Shown: piece after piece, positions 18,041 to 26,736 of the stretch
Numbering within the stretch: position 1 is the first letter of the stretch
Layout of the letters: each line of letters begins with the position of its first letter
Source: Sphingobacterium sp. BN32
GTDB lineage: Bacteria; Bacteroidota; Bacteroidia; Sphingobacteriales; Sphingobacteriaceae
Assembly (NCBI RefSeq): GCF_030503615.1
Contig: NZ_CP129963.1
Span: 2,232,001 to 2,296,000, forward strand
Length of the DNA stretch: 64,000 nt
Direction: 5' to 3'
The notes under the pieces: model-generated
What the model saw: the letters and a program-made list of their open reading frames with translations, nothing else
Told to the model about the DNA's origin: nothing
The model's database searches: none
Position numbers and translations under genes: made by a program

Positions 18041-18650
18041 GTGTAAGTTTTTCTTGATTTCGCATAATAAACTGCCATTTCAGGTAGCCGAAGATAGCAA
18101 CAATAAATAAAAAGGAGGTCAACGCCGCAAATAGGTACAAATCTTTATGGACGAGCAATGGAATTGCAAAGGCATTGCTGATATTCAACAATATCCAATT
18201 CTCTATCTTTCGTTTGGCCAAGAGCCACATACCTGCCCATGCAGTCGAGGAAACCCAGGCATCCCAAACGGGAACATCCGAGTCCGTAAAATGACTCAAT
18301 ACCGAGTAAAGAACAATAAATCCAATAAAGACAATACCTAAAACAATCGTCCAATCTCGCTTATCGCAGCGCGTTATAGGCTGCTCCCGGGCTTCCTTAT
18401 TCGTTACCCAATACCACCAACCATAAACGCTCATAATTAGGTAGTACATATTTAACGCAATCTCTGCGTAGAGTTTCGCACCGAAAAGCACATACATCCC
18501 TGATAGTATGCCGAGTATGCCGAAAAAGTAGTTAGACACTTTATTGTTCCTCGATAGAAGAACCTGAATGATGCTGCACACAACAGAGAACCGCTCCAGC
18601 GGCGTCGTTTGCAATAAGGCATCCCATAAATCCATAAAAAAAACACCCAT
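18009..18650 (-). CDS. pnuT: PnuC-family thiamine transporter (PnuT)
   Basis: 213 residues with seven or eight hydrophobic segments. The PnuC-type motif NMYYLIMSVYGWWYW is near residue 75, and a conserved WILLN helix follows. PnuC proteins carry vitamins by facilitated diffusion. Members under a TPP riboswitch in Bacteroidota are assigned to thiamine (PnuT), and the riboswitch at 18700-18798 decides the call. The start at 18650 is favoured because its ATG lies inside a stem that can pair with the riboswitch 3' side; a second ATG lies at 18635. No thiamine pyrophosphokinase or TonB partner is adjacent. Confidence 0.88.
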   Translation of the reverse strand: MGVFFMDLWDALLQTTPLERFSVVCSIIQVLLSRNNKVSNYFFGILGILSGMYVLFGAKLYAEIALNMYYLIMSVYGWWYWVTNKEAREQPITRCDKRDWTIVLGIVFIGFIVLYSVLSHFTDSDVPVWDAWVSSTAWAGMWLLAKRKIENWILLNISNAFAIPLLVHKDLYLFAALTSFLFIVAIFGYLKWQFIMRNQEKLTHAYSRTNSNY

Positions 18651-18678
18651 AAATTATGTCCTCGAACAAAACTTATGG
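18647..18678 (-). promoter_or_regulatory. Predicted start-codon sequestering stem of pnuT
   Basis: On the minus strand CCATAAGTT (18678-18670) can pair with AATTTATGG (18655-18647, containing the ATG) over 9 bp with one G-U pair. The same CCATAAGTTT (18678-18669) is exactly complementary to AAACTTATGG at the 5' edge of the aptamer (18804-18795). The two pairings exclude each other. Confidence 0.55.
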
Positions 18679-18699
18679 ATGTTATATAGCAACAAGATC

Positions 18700-18804
18700 C
18701 TTTATCCCTACGCCAGCATTACCTGGATCAGGTTTTACCAATTAAGGTATTGGGTATAATCTCAGCCTATCCTAGCAAATGTAGGAGAAGCACCCCATAA
18801 GTTT
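18700..18804 (-). promoter_or_regulatory. TPP (THI-element) riboswitch
   Basis: On the minus strand the aptamer shows GGGGTGC, GGCTGAGA, ATACCC, ACCTGATCCAGGTAATG and GCTGGCGTAGGGA in the canonical order of the thiamine pyrophosphate riboswitch. It sits between the mqo stop (18813) and pnuT. P1 can form from CTTAT and ATAAAG. Only 9-15 bases separate it from mqo, so its promoter must lie inside mqo, or transcription must come through mqo. Confidence 0.95.
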
Positions 18805-18812
18805 AATAAAAT

Positions 18813-20309
18813 CTATTTATCTAAATTCAACAAACGGTGCGTACGCTCGCGTGTCGATTGACATAGCGCTGCATCATCGTTAAGCTTTTTACCCCATGTA
18901 GGGATCATCTCACGCAATTTCTTGCGGTAGGAATCTGATTTCGCACGATCAGGAAAGCATCTCTTCAACAAGTTGATCATGATAGCAACCGAAGTAGAAG
19001 CACCCGGAGAAGCACCTAAAAGCGCTGCAATGGAACCGTCTGCACTAGAAACTACTTCCGTACCGAATTCTAGGATTCCGCCATGCTTAGGGTCTTTCTT
19101 AATCACCTGAACACGCTGACCAGCTTTTTCAATCTCCCAATCTTCCATTTTCGCGGTCGGCATAAACTGCTTCAACGCATCCAATTTATCCTGTGGCTTT
19201 TTCATCACTTCCGTGATCAAATATTTAGTTAACGGCAAGTTATCAAGTCCTGCAGATAACATCGGACGGATATTCGATAATTTAATCGACGCAGGTAAAT
19301 CAAAGTAAGAACCTTTTTTCAAGAACTTAGTCGAGAAACCCGCATACGGACCGAACAACAACGCTTGCTTTCCGTCGATATAACGCGTATCTAAATGCGG
19401 TACAGACATCGGAGGAGCCCCTACCGAAGCTTTACCGTAGACTTTTGCATGATGCGCTTTAATGATATCCTCATTTGTACATCTCAACCATTGTCCACCA
19501 ACCGGGAAACCACCATAGCCTTTAGCTTCAGGAATACCCGATTTCTCTAATAATAATAAAGAGTGACCACCCGCACCGATGAAAACAAACTTCGCAAGAA
19601 TCTCACGCTTCTCGCCTGTTGCCAAATCTTTCACCTCGACTTCCCAACGACCATCATCCTCACGATCAATATCTTTCACCTCTTGATTCAATGAAAGCTT
19701 GATGTTATCTTTTCCATCCAAGTAGGAAACCAAATCTCTTGTTAAAGCACCGAAATTCACGTCTGTACCGATGTCCATCTTCGTCGCCGCAACTTGTTCA
19801 TTGCTATCTCTACCGTTCATCATCAATGGTACCCAGTCTTGCAGCTGCTGCTTGTCTTCAGTATACTCCATACCTTTGAACAAGTTTTGTTGAGTCAATG
19901 TTTCAAATCTTGTTTTCAAGAAACGAACATCCTTCTCCCCAAAAACCGCCGACATATGTGGCACTTGACGTATGAAATGACTTGGATTCTTAATAATTCC
20001 TTTTTCAACTAGGTAAGACCAAAACTGCTTGGAAACCTCGTATTGCTCAGCGATATTGATCGCTTTGTCAATCTTAACAGAACCATCTGCTTGCTCCGGA
20101 GTATAATTTAACTCACAAAGTGCGGAGTGTCCAGTTCCGGCGTTATTCCATGCGTCGGAGCTCTCTGCGGCAACAACATCAAGACGTTCTAAAATCTCGA
20201 TATTAATATCCGGACTCAACTCGTTTATTAAGGTGCCTAGTGTAGCACTCATAATACCAGCACCAATCAAAACGACGTCTACTTCCGTTTTCTTAGTTTT
20301 CTTACCCAT
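18813..20309 (-). CDS. mqo: Malate:quinone oxidoreductase
   Basis: 498 residues, normal for Mqo. The FAD motif VVLIGAGIMSATLGTLI lies at about 13-29, followed by ESSDAWNNAGTGHSALCELNYTPE and, near the C-terminus, LGASPGASTSV. It oxidises malate to oxaloacetate and passes electrons to the quinone pool at the inner membrane, fitting an organism that makes menaquinone. It is divergent from fabG with 237 bases between. Confidence 0.96.
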   Translation of the reverse strand: MGKKTKKTEVDVVLIGAGIMSATLGTLINELSPDINIEILERLDVVAAESSDAWNNAGTGHSALCELNYTPEQADGSVKIDKAINIAEQYEVSKQFWSYLVEKGIIKNPSHFIRQVPHMSAVFGEKDVRFLKTRFETLTQQNLFKGMEYTEDKQQLQDWVPLMMNGRDSNEQVAATKMDIGTDVNFGALTRDLVSYLDGKDNIKLSLNQEVKDIDREDDGRWEVEVKDLATGEKREILAKFVFIGAGGHSLLLLEKSGIPEAKGYGGFPVGGQWLRCTNEDIIKAHHAKVYGKASVGAPPMSVPHLDTRYIDGKQALLFGPYAGFSTKFLKKGSYFDLPASIKLSNIRPMLSAGLDNLPLTKYLITEVMKKPQDKLDALKQFMPTAKMEDWEIEKAGQRVQVIKKDPKHGGILEFGTEVVSSADGSIAALLGASPGASTSVAIMINLLKRCFPDRAKSDSYRKKLREMIPTWGKKLNDDAALCQSTRERTHRLLNLDK

Positions 20310-20481
20310 GTGATTTTTAAATGAGTTACAAAATTAATATTCGCATTATATATAAGCGAATAATTTTGTCAGAAACATATCAGATATTTGTGATTTTATC
20401 AAAAATACCCAATTAACATTAGCGATATGCATATTTTTGACCTTAAAAAATAAATCCAAGCCTTCCTATTCGTCAACATTT

Positions 20482-20512
20482 TTTGTATTATGCAGTTTAT
20501 TTTCCACTTTTG
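20482..20512 (+). promoter_or_regulatory. Candidate fabG promoter
   Basis: TTTG at 20482-20485, exactly 19 bases, then CACTTTTG at 20505-20512. This fits the Bacteroidota pattern TTTG-N19-TAnnTTTG except for the first base of the -7 box. It leaves a leader of about 30 bases to ATG 20547. Confidence 0.5.
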
Positions 20513-20546
20513 TGGTTAATTAAGTAAGCATTTAATAAGAATACAT

Positions 20547-21290
20547 ATGAAATTGTTAGCCGGAAAAACAGCCTTGGTAACAGGTGCATCAAAAGGAATA
20601 GGAAGAAAAATCGCTGAGGTATTCGCTCAGCATGGCGCAAATGTCGCCTTCACTTATTTATCATCTGTTGAAAAAGGACAAGCTCTAGAACAAGAGCTTC
20701 AGGCCTTTGGAACCCAAGTAAAAGGCTATCGCTCGGACGCCTCGAAATTTGATGAAGCCGAGAAATTAATCAATGATATCGTTGCTGATTTTGGAACGCT
20801 TGATATCGTAGTAAACAACGCCGGTATCACAAAAGACGGCTTACTTATGCGTATGACAGAAGAAAACTGGGACGAAGTCATCAACGTCAACTTGAAATCG
20901 GTCTTCAACGTATCGAAAGCAGCTTCGAAAGTGATGATGAAGGCGCGCAAAGGCAGCATCATCAACATGAGCTCCGTAGTAGGTGTTCAAGGGAATGCCG
21001 GACAGGCAAATTATGCCGCTTCTAAAGCGGGTATCATCGGATTCTCAAAATCCCTAGCTAAAGAATTAGGATCAAGAAATATCCGTACCAATGTTATTGC
21101 GCCAGGATTTATCCGCACCGAAATGACAGACGTATTAGACCCGAAGGTGGTTGAAGGATGGGAAGCAAACATCCCATTGAAACGCGCCGGAGAACCTGAA
21201 GATGTTGCAAACGCTTGTGTATTTCTAGCATCTGACCTATCAGCTTACGTAACTGGACAAGTAATTCCAGTAGATGGCGGTATGTTGTAG
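20547..21290 (+). CDS. fabG: 3-oxoacyl-ACP reductase FabG
   Basis: 247 residues of a short-chain dehydrogenase. TGASKGIG at 12-19 binds NADP(H), NNAG is at 90-93, and the catalytic Ser (142/143), Tyr 156 and Lys 160 are in the YAASK frame. IAPGFIRTEMTD and the C-terminal PVDGGML fit FabG, which reduces 3-oxoacyl-ACP in fatty-acid elongation. It stands alone, with its own promoter and terminator, rather than in a fab cluster. Another acetoacetyl-CoA-type reductase is possible but less likely. Confidence 0.9.
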   Translation: MKLLAGKTALVTGASKGIGRKIAEVFAQHGANVAFTYLSSVEKGQALEQELQAFGTQVKGYRSDASKFDEAEKLINDIVADFGTLDIVVNNAGITKDGLLMRMTEENWDEVINVNLKSVFNVSKAASKVMMKARKGSIINMSSVVGVQGNAGQANYAASKAGIIGFSKSLAKELGSRNIRTNVIAPGFIRTEMTDVLDPKVVEGWEANIPLKRAGEPEDVANACVFLASDLSAYVTGQVIPVDGGML

Positions 21291-21308
21291 TAGCATTTAA
21301 TAATTAGG

Positions 21309-21365
21309 AGAGGTACGAAGCAATCTTTGATAAATCAACAGATTATTTCGTACCTCTTTTCTTTT
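21309..21365 (+). terminator. fabG terminator
   Basis: AGAGGTACGAA (21309-21319) pairs exactly with TTCGTACCTCT (21347-21357) over a 27-base loop, followed by TTTTCTTTT. It lies between convergent genes. Confidence 0.75.
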
Positions 21366-21372
21366 GGAAAAA

Positions 21373-22821
21373 TTATAAAGATAGCTCCTTTATAAACGTT
21401 TCAGCATCCACGTAACCTACTAAACGCTTTAATTCGTGATTTTCAGAACTAAGTACCAAGTAAGTTGGATAGGCCTCAACCTTATATTTTTCAATTAATA
21501 CCTTTCCTAATTCCGACTCACCATCTATTTTTATCGCTACGAAACTCTCTTTAAATAAACCGCCTACGATTTCTAAAGGAAACACTTCGATATCCATTCG
21601 TTTACAGGGGCCGCACCAAACCGCATAGAAATCAACAAAGACTTTTTTGCTTTCTCTTTCGGCTTTAGCAAACGCAGCAGATAGTGGCAATGCTTCAAAT
21701 TTAACCCCATTCCTCCGACCTACATTCTTAATGATATTTATAGAACTCGTTAATCTCTTTTGATAAAACTCATTTTGATAGGGCAGAAATTTCTCCATTA
21801 GCTCTACTTGCTTCCGGTTAATAGCTAAGGAATCGGCACTTAGATTTGGTTTGAATTTTTCAAATTGAAAAAACTGCTGAATAGGCTTGAGATTCGGTAA
21901 TTCCTTTTCCAACTCTGATAAGAATGCTAATTCAGATAGATCTGCATGTCTAAGTGAAGCGATTTTAAACAAAGGTTTGACTTCTTCATCATGTTCAATC
22001 TTTGCCTGCTGTATAAAATCTTTTATCGAATTATATAGAGAGTCTTTATTCGCTATCTGATGAAAATATGCACTCTCCGTAGCATACGCAACCAAATCTT
22101 TCCGTAATATCTTCTGAAAAAAGAAATTAACGACCGAATCACCCATAACTTTTCTATATGATTCCTGCTTTTCAATTAGATAATCAACTCGAGGGTGTTT
22201 CCTCTCGATAGTATATCGAGAGAAAACAAACCAATTCATAGGACTGGCTTTTTCCTTTTCCGAAAGACTTGCATAGTAGTCATCAATAATTTGAAATCCC
22301 TCCGATTCTTTTCCATCTTTCATGAGCTGATAGACATAGTCATTCACCAACTGAGGCGTTCTTTCTCCGTTTGTAAACCGTTTTGCGATCGAAACATCGG
22401 TTCTGGAACTATCAACTGTTTTAAGAATTGCATCTAGAAAATTGTCTAACGGCAATGCTCCTACAACCCTCCCAACCTCTTGCAAATTTACATCAGTAAC
22501 AATGTAGCTTGGATATGCCCCGATTGTAAATCGTTTAGCTAAACCTTTACCTTCTTTTTCTGCATCCAACTTCAACAATATAAATTCCCGCCCTAAAGTA
22601 GACTTGGTTTTCGAGTGACCCAACACTTCGGCATCCATCTTTTTACAAGGAATACACCAATCGGCAAAGAAATCGATAATAATTTTTTTATTTTGTTCCT
22701 TACCCACTTTGAGCGCAGCATCAAGCGTATGGAAAACCTGAAAATCATGCGGCTGAACTTGTCCCCACGACAGGTGCCAGAGTCCCCCCAAAAAAAACAA
22801 TACGATTATTACTTTTTTCAT
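21373..22821 (-). CDS. Secreted protein with two thioredoxin domains
   Basis: 482 residues. A signal peptide (about 1-20, ending SWG-QVQ) leads to a first thioredoxin domain with the W55-C56-I-P-C59-K active site. A helical middle of about 230 residues follows, then a second thioredoxin domain with W402-C403-G-P-C406-K. Both domains keep the downstream cis-Pro (AYPSY, AYPTY). It should be a periplasmic dithiol-disulfide protein. It starts 6 bases after the PKD-like gene, so it is the last gene of the SusC/D operon. It may keep imported or exported substrate thiols reduced; that role is inferred from position. Confidence 0.85.
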   Translation of the reverse strand: MKKVIIVLFFLGGLWHLSWGQVQPHDFQVFHTLDAALKVGKEQNKKIIIDFFADWCIPCKKMDAEVLGHSKTKSTLGREFILLKLDAEKEGKGLAKRFTIGAYPSYIVTDVNLQEVGRVVGALPLDNFLDAILKTVDSSRTDVSIAKRFTNGERTPQLVNDYVYQLMKDGKESEGFQIIDDYYASLSEKEKASPMNWFVFSRYTIERKHPRVDYLIEKQESYRKVMGDSVVNFFFQKILRKDLVAYATESAYFHQIANKDSLYNSIKDFIQQAKIEHDEEVKPLFKIASLRHADLSELAFLSELEKELPNLKPIQQFFQFEKFKPNLSADSLAINRKQVELMEKFLPYQNEFYQKRLTSSINIIKNVGRRNGVKFEALPLSAAFAKAERESKKVFVDFYAVWCGPCKRMDIEVFPLEIVGGLFKESFVAIKIDGESELGKVLIEKYKVEAYPTYLVLSSENHELKRLVGYVDAETFIKELSL

Positions 22822-22827
22822 TTCACC

Positions 22828-24387
22828 TTAATTAGAAGAGTTTTTCCAACTCATATTGATGATTTTAGACAGACCTGTCCATTTGGCTTTTTCATCTTCA
22901 ACCAATTCAATGGTATTCGTGTTGTTTGTCAATACCATTTTATGAATGGTCCCTTTTGTAATGGAGCTATAAGTTGCGACGTAAAGATCGGTATATACAC
23001 CAGTCTGAATATCAGATTTGATCATTGTAATTTCATCACCAAAATCCTTGATCAAAATCGTCTTATCATTTCCGATACTATAATCGTACGCATATAATTT
23101 AGATCCATCTACAAAAAATAGCGCAGTACGCAAACTCGAGAAGGCATACAATGTTGATTTTGCCAAATCCGTTGAGCTACTGGTATTCACTGTATAACCG
23201 TTTCTTTTGACAGGTGTACTCGTTGATGAAAACTTATAAATAAAGTATTGTCCTGTCGTTTCGCTCTTCATCAATGCGAATGAGTTTCCTTGAAAAGATC
23301 CACCATCGGTATTTCTCGTATTTTCCGCATATACCATCGTCCTATCTGTTTGATTCCACGGAAAAGGGTCTGTTGGCCTATCACTTAAGAGGTTAACATT
23401 TGCGGCAGAGGAGCTAGCATAGACAAACCGTTTATTGTCCAAATCAAATAACGTGTAAGTACTGATGGAACCAGGACCGTGCATGATTTTCGGGAATACT
23501 TTAAAGGTAGGCGTATTGACCCCTGCTAATCTGTTCACGGGATTTCCATAGAAATCCTTGCCACCACTCGTCAAATCTGATGTGAAAGCATGGCCGGTAT
23601 TTGTAACCACTATACGTCGCAAACTATTCACAATAGTGCCACCACGATTATTGATACGAGGAGCAATATCCATTGGGAAAATATTTTGTGGAAGATCATA
23701 ACTTGTAAATAATAGAGACCTAAAAATGTTGTCTGGGCTGGTTTCAAAACTCGCAGGATCTACGAAATATGCATTTTCCTTGCCAATGATCCATTGCTTG
23801 TTTATGTTCGGTCGCGGAGGGTAAGCTCCGGTATGCAGGATATCCACTGCGCCCTTAAATCGTGCTGCACCATTCTCATGGGACAAGCCTTTAATAATCG
23901 TCGTATCATCAACAGACATCGCTATCATTTCCACTTCTACAAACCCTTCATCATCTTCTCCAATCAGCAAAAATCCTGTCGCAGAAGGAATCTTTATGCT
24001 CAACAAGGTATATCCAGACCAGACCACGCCCGTTTCTTTATCCTTTACTTTTAGATATAAGGTATAAATTCCCGGACTTGCCACTACAGGATAAACGAGA
24101 TTTCGATCGGTCCCGATGACGGTTCCTTTTTTCGTATTAATATTCACATTTGCACTCGAAACCAACTTCCATTCATAGGTGTATCGATCGAGGTTATCGC
24201 CATCCATCGAAAATTCAATCACGGGATTTATGATCAGGGTATCCGTTTTATAGAGTAAACTGCGGTTTCCACCCAAATCTTTAATTGCAATTTCCGTTAT
24301 GTCATGGTAGTTATAATTACCTAAATCTTTACTACAAGAAAGCATCAATAAGATGATTACGCTATAAGCATATATTATTTTTTTCAT
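22828..24387 (-). CDS. PKD-like family lipoprotein of the SusC/D operon
   Basis: I take the start at 24387 because MKKIIYAYSVIILLMLSC is a clean lipoprotein signal. An upstream in-frame ATG (24438) would overlap the previous gene. About 519 residues. After the Cys comes a KDLGNYNYHDITEIAI segment and one Ig/PKD-like fold (YTYEWKLVS...GIYTLYLKV), typical of PKD-like lipoproteins that accompany SusD. The remainder has repeated aromatic strands consistent with a beta-propeller-like surface domain. It probably contributes to substrate binding on the cell surface. There is no catalytic motif. Confidence 0.8.
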   Translation of the reverse strand: MKKIIYAYSVIILLMLSCSKDLGNYNYHDITEIAIKDLGGNRSLLYKTDTLIINPVIEFSMDGDNLDRYTYEWKLVSSANVNINTKKGTVIGTDRNLVYPVVASPGIYTLYLKVKDKETGVVWSGYTLLSIKIPSATGFLLIGEDDEGFVEVEMIAMSVDDTTIIKGLSHENGAARFKGAVDILHTGAYPPRPNINKQWIIGKENAYFVDPASFETSPDNIFRSLLFTSYDLPQNIFPMDIAPRINNRGGTIVNSLRRIVVTNTGHAFTSDLTSGGKDFYGNPVNRLAGVNTPTFKVFPKIMHGPGSISTYTLFDLDNKRFVYASSSAANVNLLSDRPTDPFPWNQTDRTMVYAENTRNTDGGSFQGNSFALMKSETTGQYFIYKFSSTSTPVKRNGYTVNTSSSTDLAKSTLYAFSSLRTALFFVDGSKLYAYDYSIGNDKTILIKDFGDEITMIKSDIQTGVYTDLYVATYSSITKGTIHKMVLTNNTNTIELVEDEKAKWTGLSKIINMSWKNSSN

Positions 24388-24391
24388 TTTT

Positions 24392-25237
24392 TTAAGGATT
24401 ATAAGGTACACCAATCGTTGAAGTCCAAGAAACGCCACTAACCCACATTAATCGGCCGTCACTTTCCAAAACAGGCATTTTATTATCATATTGTTCTTGC
24501 AGATGGGCCCTCATCACCTGATTAACCACATCTCTTCGCGCATTCGGCATTGTACTAGCACTTCCGAAATCATCATAAATTAAATCCATCAATTCGCACA
24601 TTAAAAGGAATTTTTTCACCGTAAATTCTCCCCAAAGTCCTCCCTCTTTCCCGGCGTTAGAAGCTCCCCACCACACGGCAGGTTTGGTAATCGCTCCATT
24701 CATTTCAATCATATGGAAACTAGCATCGAAAGTTTCCTTGCGCTCTGATTTATAATATGGAGCTAAATAATACCATGTGGGAATGGCGATATCGAAATCC
24801 TTACTCGGCATCAGATTGAGTCCTAGCGTTTTTATTTCTTCCAAAATATTATCCGACCTTAATAATTTGATTGGAATATCTGTGTACATCTCTCCTGCCT
24901 TTATAATAAAATTCGCTGCGGGAGCCTCATAATTTTCGCCAAGAATGGCTGTGCTACTATCCTGATTGATACGCAAGCCAAAGCTGCGATCGTAATCTTT
25001 CGGTCTTCCAGTTGCCATGACCCTAAGTTTGATCTCGGTCTCATCGCCCGGGATATTAATAAAATTTACGGTCGAAAAACTTTGGTATGGCCATTGGGTA
25101 CTGTCTAAATGCACCGGTCCCCATTGTACTCCAAAATAGATTCCTTCCGTCCCTTCATACTTCATAAGTTCCTTTTCACAGGCGGAAAAAAGCAACAGAA
25201 AAAACAATAGACCTGGAATAATTTTAAATACTTTCAT
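24392..25237 (-). CDS. DUF4843 lipoprotein
   Basis: 281 residues. The signal ends at LLLFSAC, and EKELMKYEGTEGIYF right after the lipid Cys is a hallmark of DUF4843, a Bacteroidota family coded almost always beside susCD. The role is likely as a surface-exposed accessory of the SusD-like binding protein. It lies 2 bases after susD and 4 bases before the PKD-like gene, so translation is probably coupled. Confidence 0.85.
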   Translation of the reverse strand: MKVFKIIPGLLFFLLLFSACEKELMKYEGTEGIYFGVQWGPVHLDSTQWPYQSFSTVNFINIPGDETEIKLRVMATGRPKDYDRSFGLRINQDSSTAILGENYEAPAANFIIKAGEMYTDIPIKLLRSDNILEEIKTLGLNLMPSKDFDIAIPTWYYLAPYYKSERKETFDASFHMIEMNGAITKPAVWWGASNAGKEGGLWGEFTVKKFLLMCELMDLIYDDFGSASTMPNARRDVVNQVMRAHLQEQYDNKMPVLESDGRLMWVSGVSWTSTIGVPYNP

Positions 25238-25239
25238 AG

Positions 25240-26724
25240 TTAATTTCTTTGACTGGTTTCACTTTCGGGTAGCGGGAATTTATAGTATCCTTTTTGCATC
25301 GGAACCCGATCTACACCAGGGCGACTAGGACTAGGAATGCTCGTCATTTGCTTCCGTTTGAAATAAAAGAATGACTGCCCTTCTCCCAAGAATTCTTTTA
25401 AATATTCATTTTCAATAACGAGGTTGAGTTCATCGGAGCTGCTTAACGTAATTTCAGGCAACCCGCGGTGAATATTTATTTTATTAATATATTCTGCTGA
25501 TTCATCTAGCGTTGTTGCCGTTTCAGCAGCTATCAAATACATCTCTGAAATTCGAATCAATGGAAACATATAGCGGTAGGTGTTAGAAATCCCCTCTGTA
25601 TCTGTAACATCTAAGTATTTCGTGAAATATAAAATCTCATTACTTGTGTTGTTCACGCGTTGTGCCCAGTGTAATTTCCTTCTGAAATCATTCTCATTCG
25701 GGTATAGCACCGGTACTCGCCCTTCTGCCACATTGCCGATGAAAGTCAATAACTGAAATTGATTTAACGTGTAGTTATATTGAAGATTCTGAATAGAAAT
25801 ACGGTTGGTATTGTATAGGGCGAATAGAACCTCGGTTGAGAAAATGCGATCTGGATAATCTCCTCGGTTATTTACGGCATCCGTCGTAATCCAAGGGAAG
25901 GTCTCAGATCCTGTAATTTGGCCTTTTTGAATTACTTCCAACGCCATCTCCTTTGCTTTTTGTTCATCACCGGCCCAGAGATATACGCGTGCCAATAAAC
26001 CACATACTGCAAAATAGTTCATTCTATATTGCCGGTAGTTTAGCTTATTTGTATTGGGATCATCAAAATTTAATACACCTTTGGTCAGGATAGGATCTAC
26101 ATGCGTCAGAAGTTCTTTAGCATCTAGCAAATCCTTAATAACAAAATTGACCAACTCCTTATTGCTCATTAATGGCTGGACTTTCCGCTCATGCTGCGTC
26201 ATGTAAGGCATAACTTCTTGATTTTGATCCTCCAGATAGTTGGAGCCAAACAGCCGTAGAAGATCGAAATGAAGAAATGCTCGGAGTGCGAGGCCTTCAC
26301 CTTTGTAAATACCATAATAGATATCACCCAACATTGCTTTTTTATCATCAGCATGATACAACACCGCATTCGTATTGGCGATTAATTCATAGGCTCTTGA
26401 CCATATAGACTCGATCCTTGATTTATATTCATCATTTGCAAAGTCATAATTTGGATATTGAGCAAAAATATGTTCCCGATTGCTGAGGTCGAAATATTGA
26501 GCCATGACATCCAACATCCCTCCCGAAAGGTTTGCACCATATAGCGCATTTTGATTCAGATCGGAATACACCCCATTTATGGCTACATTAAAGCCGTCTA
26601 CGGAAGAGAATACTTGCTCTTCCAAAATATTGTCTTGCGGCTTCACGTCGAGAAAACTATTACAGCTTTCCATGATTAACAGAGCCGAAAAAAAATAGAT
26701 GAGTTTTTTTATTATTCTTTTCAT
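25240..26724 (-). CDS. SusD/RagB-family nutrient-binding lipoprotein
   Basis: 494 residues. The lipoprotein signal ends LLIMESC, followed by NSFLDVKPQDNILEEQVFSSVDGFNVAINGVYSDL, the diagnostic SusD N-terminus. TPR-like helices follow (RAFLHFDLLRLFG, LLARVYLWAGDEQKAKEMA), and the C-terminus has RISEMYLIAAET and FLGEGQSFFYFKR. It sits on the SusC barrel as a lid and captures ligand. It is coded 12 bases after the SusC gene. The substrate cannot be told; no sugar-cleaving enzyme lies next to it. Confidence 0.95.
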   Translation of the reverse strand: MKRIIKKLIYFFSALLIMESCNSFLDVKPQDNILEEQVFSSVDGFNVAINGVYSDLNQNALYGANLSGGMLDVMAQYFDLSNREHIFAQYPNYDFANDEYKSRIESIWSRAYELIANTNAVLYHADDKKAMLGDIYYGIYKGEGLALRAFLHFDLLRLFGSNYLEDQNQEVMPYMTQHERKVQPLMSNKELVNFVIKDLLDAKELLTHVDPILTKGVLNFDDPNTNKLNYRQYRMNYFAVCGLLARVYLWAGDEQKAKEMALEVIQKGQITGSETFPWITTDAVNNRGDYPDRIFSTEVLFALYNTNRISIQNLQYNYTLNQFQLLTFIGNVAEGRVPVLYPNENDFRRKLHWAQRVNNTSNEILYFTKYLDVTDTEGISNTYRYMFPLIRISEMYLIAAETATTLDESAEYINKINIHRGLPEITLSSSDELNLVIENEYLKEFLGEGQSFFYFKRKQMTSIPSPSRPGVDRVPMQKGYYKFPLPESETSQRN

Positions 26725-26736
26725 AATTACATACCA

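Noticed and set aside
22615-23097. 160-codon plus-strand frame across the thioredoxin/PKD junction
   Set aside because: It is antisense to two confident genes and has no domain; a shadow frame.
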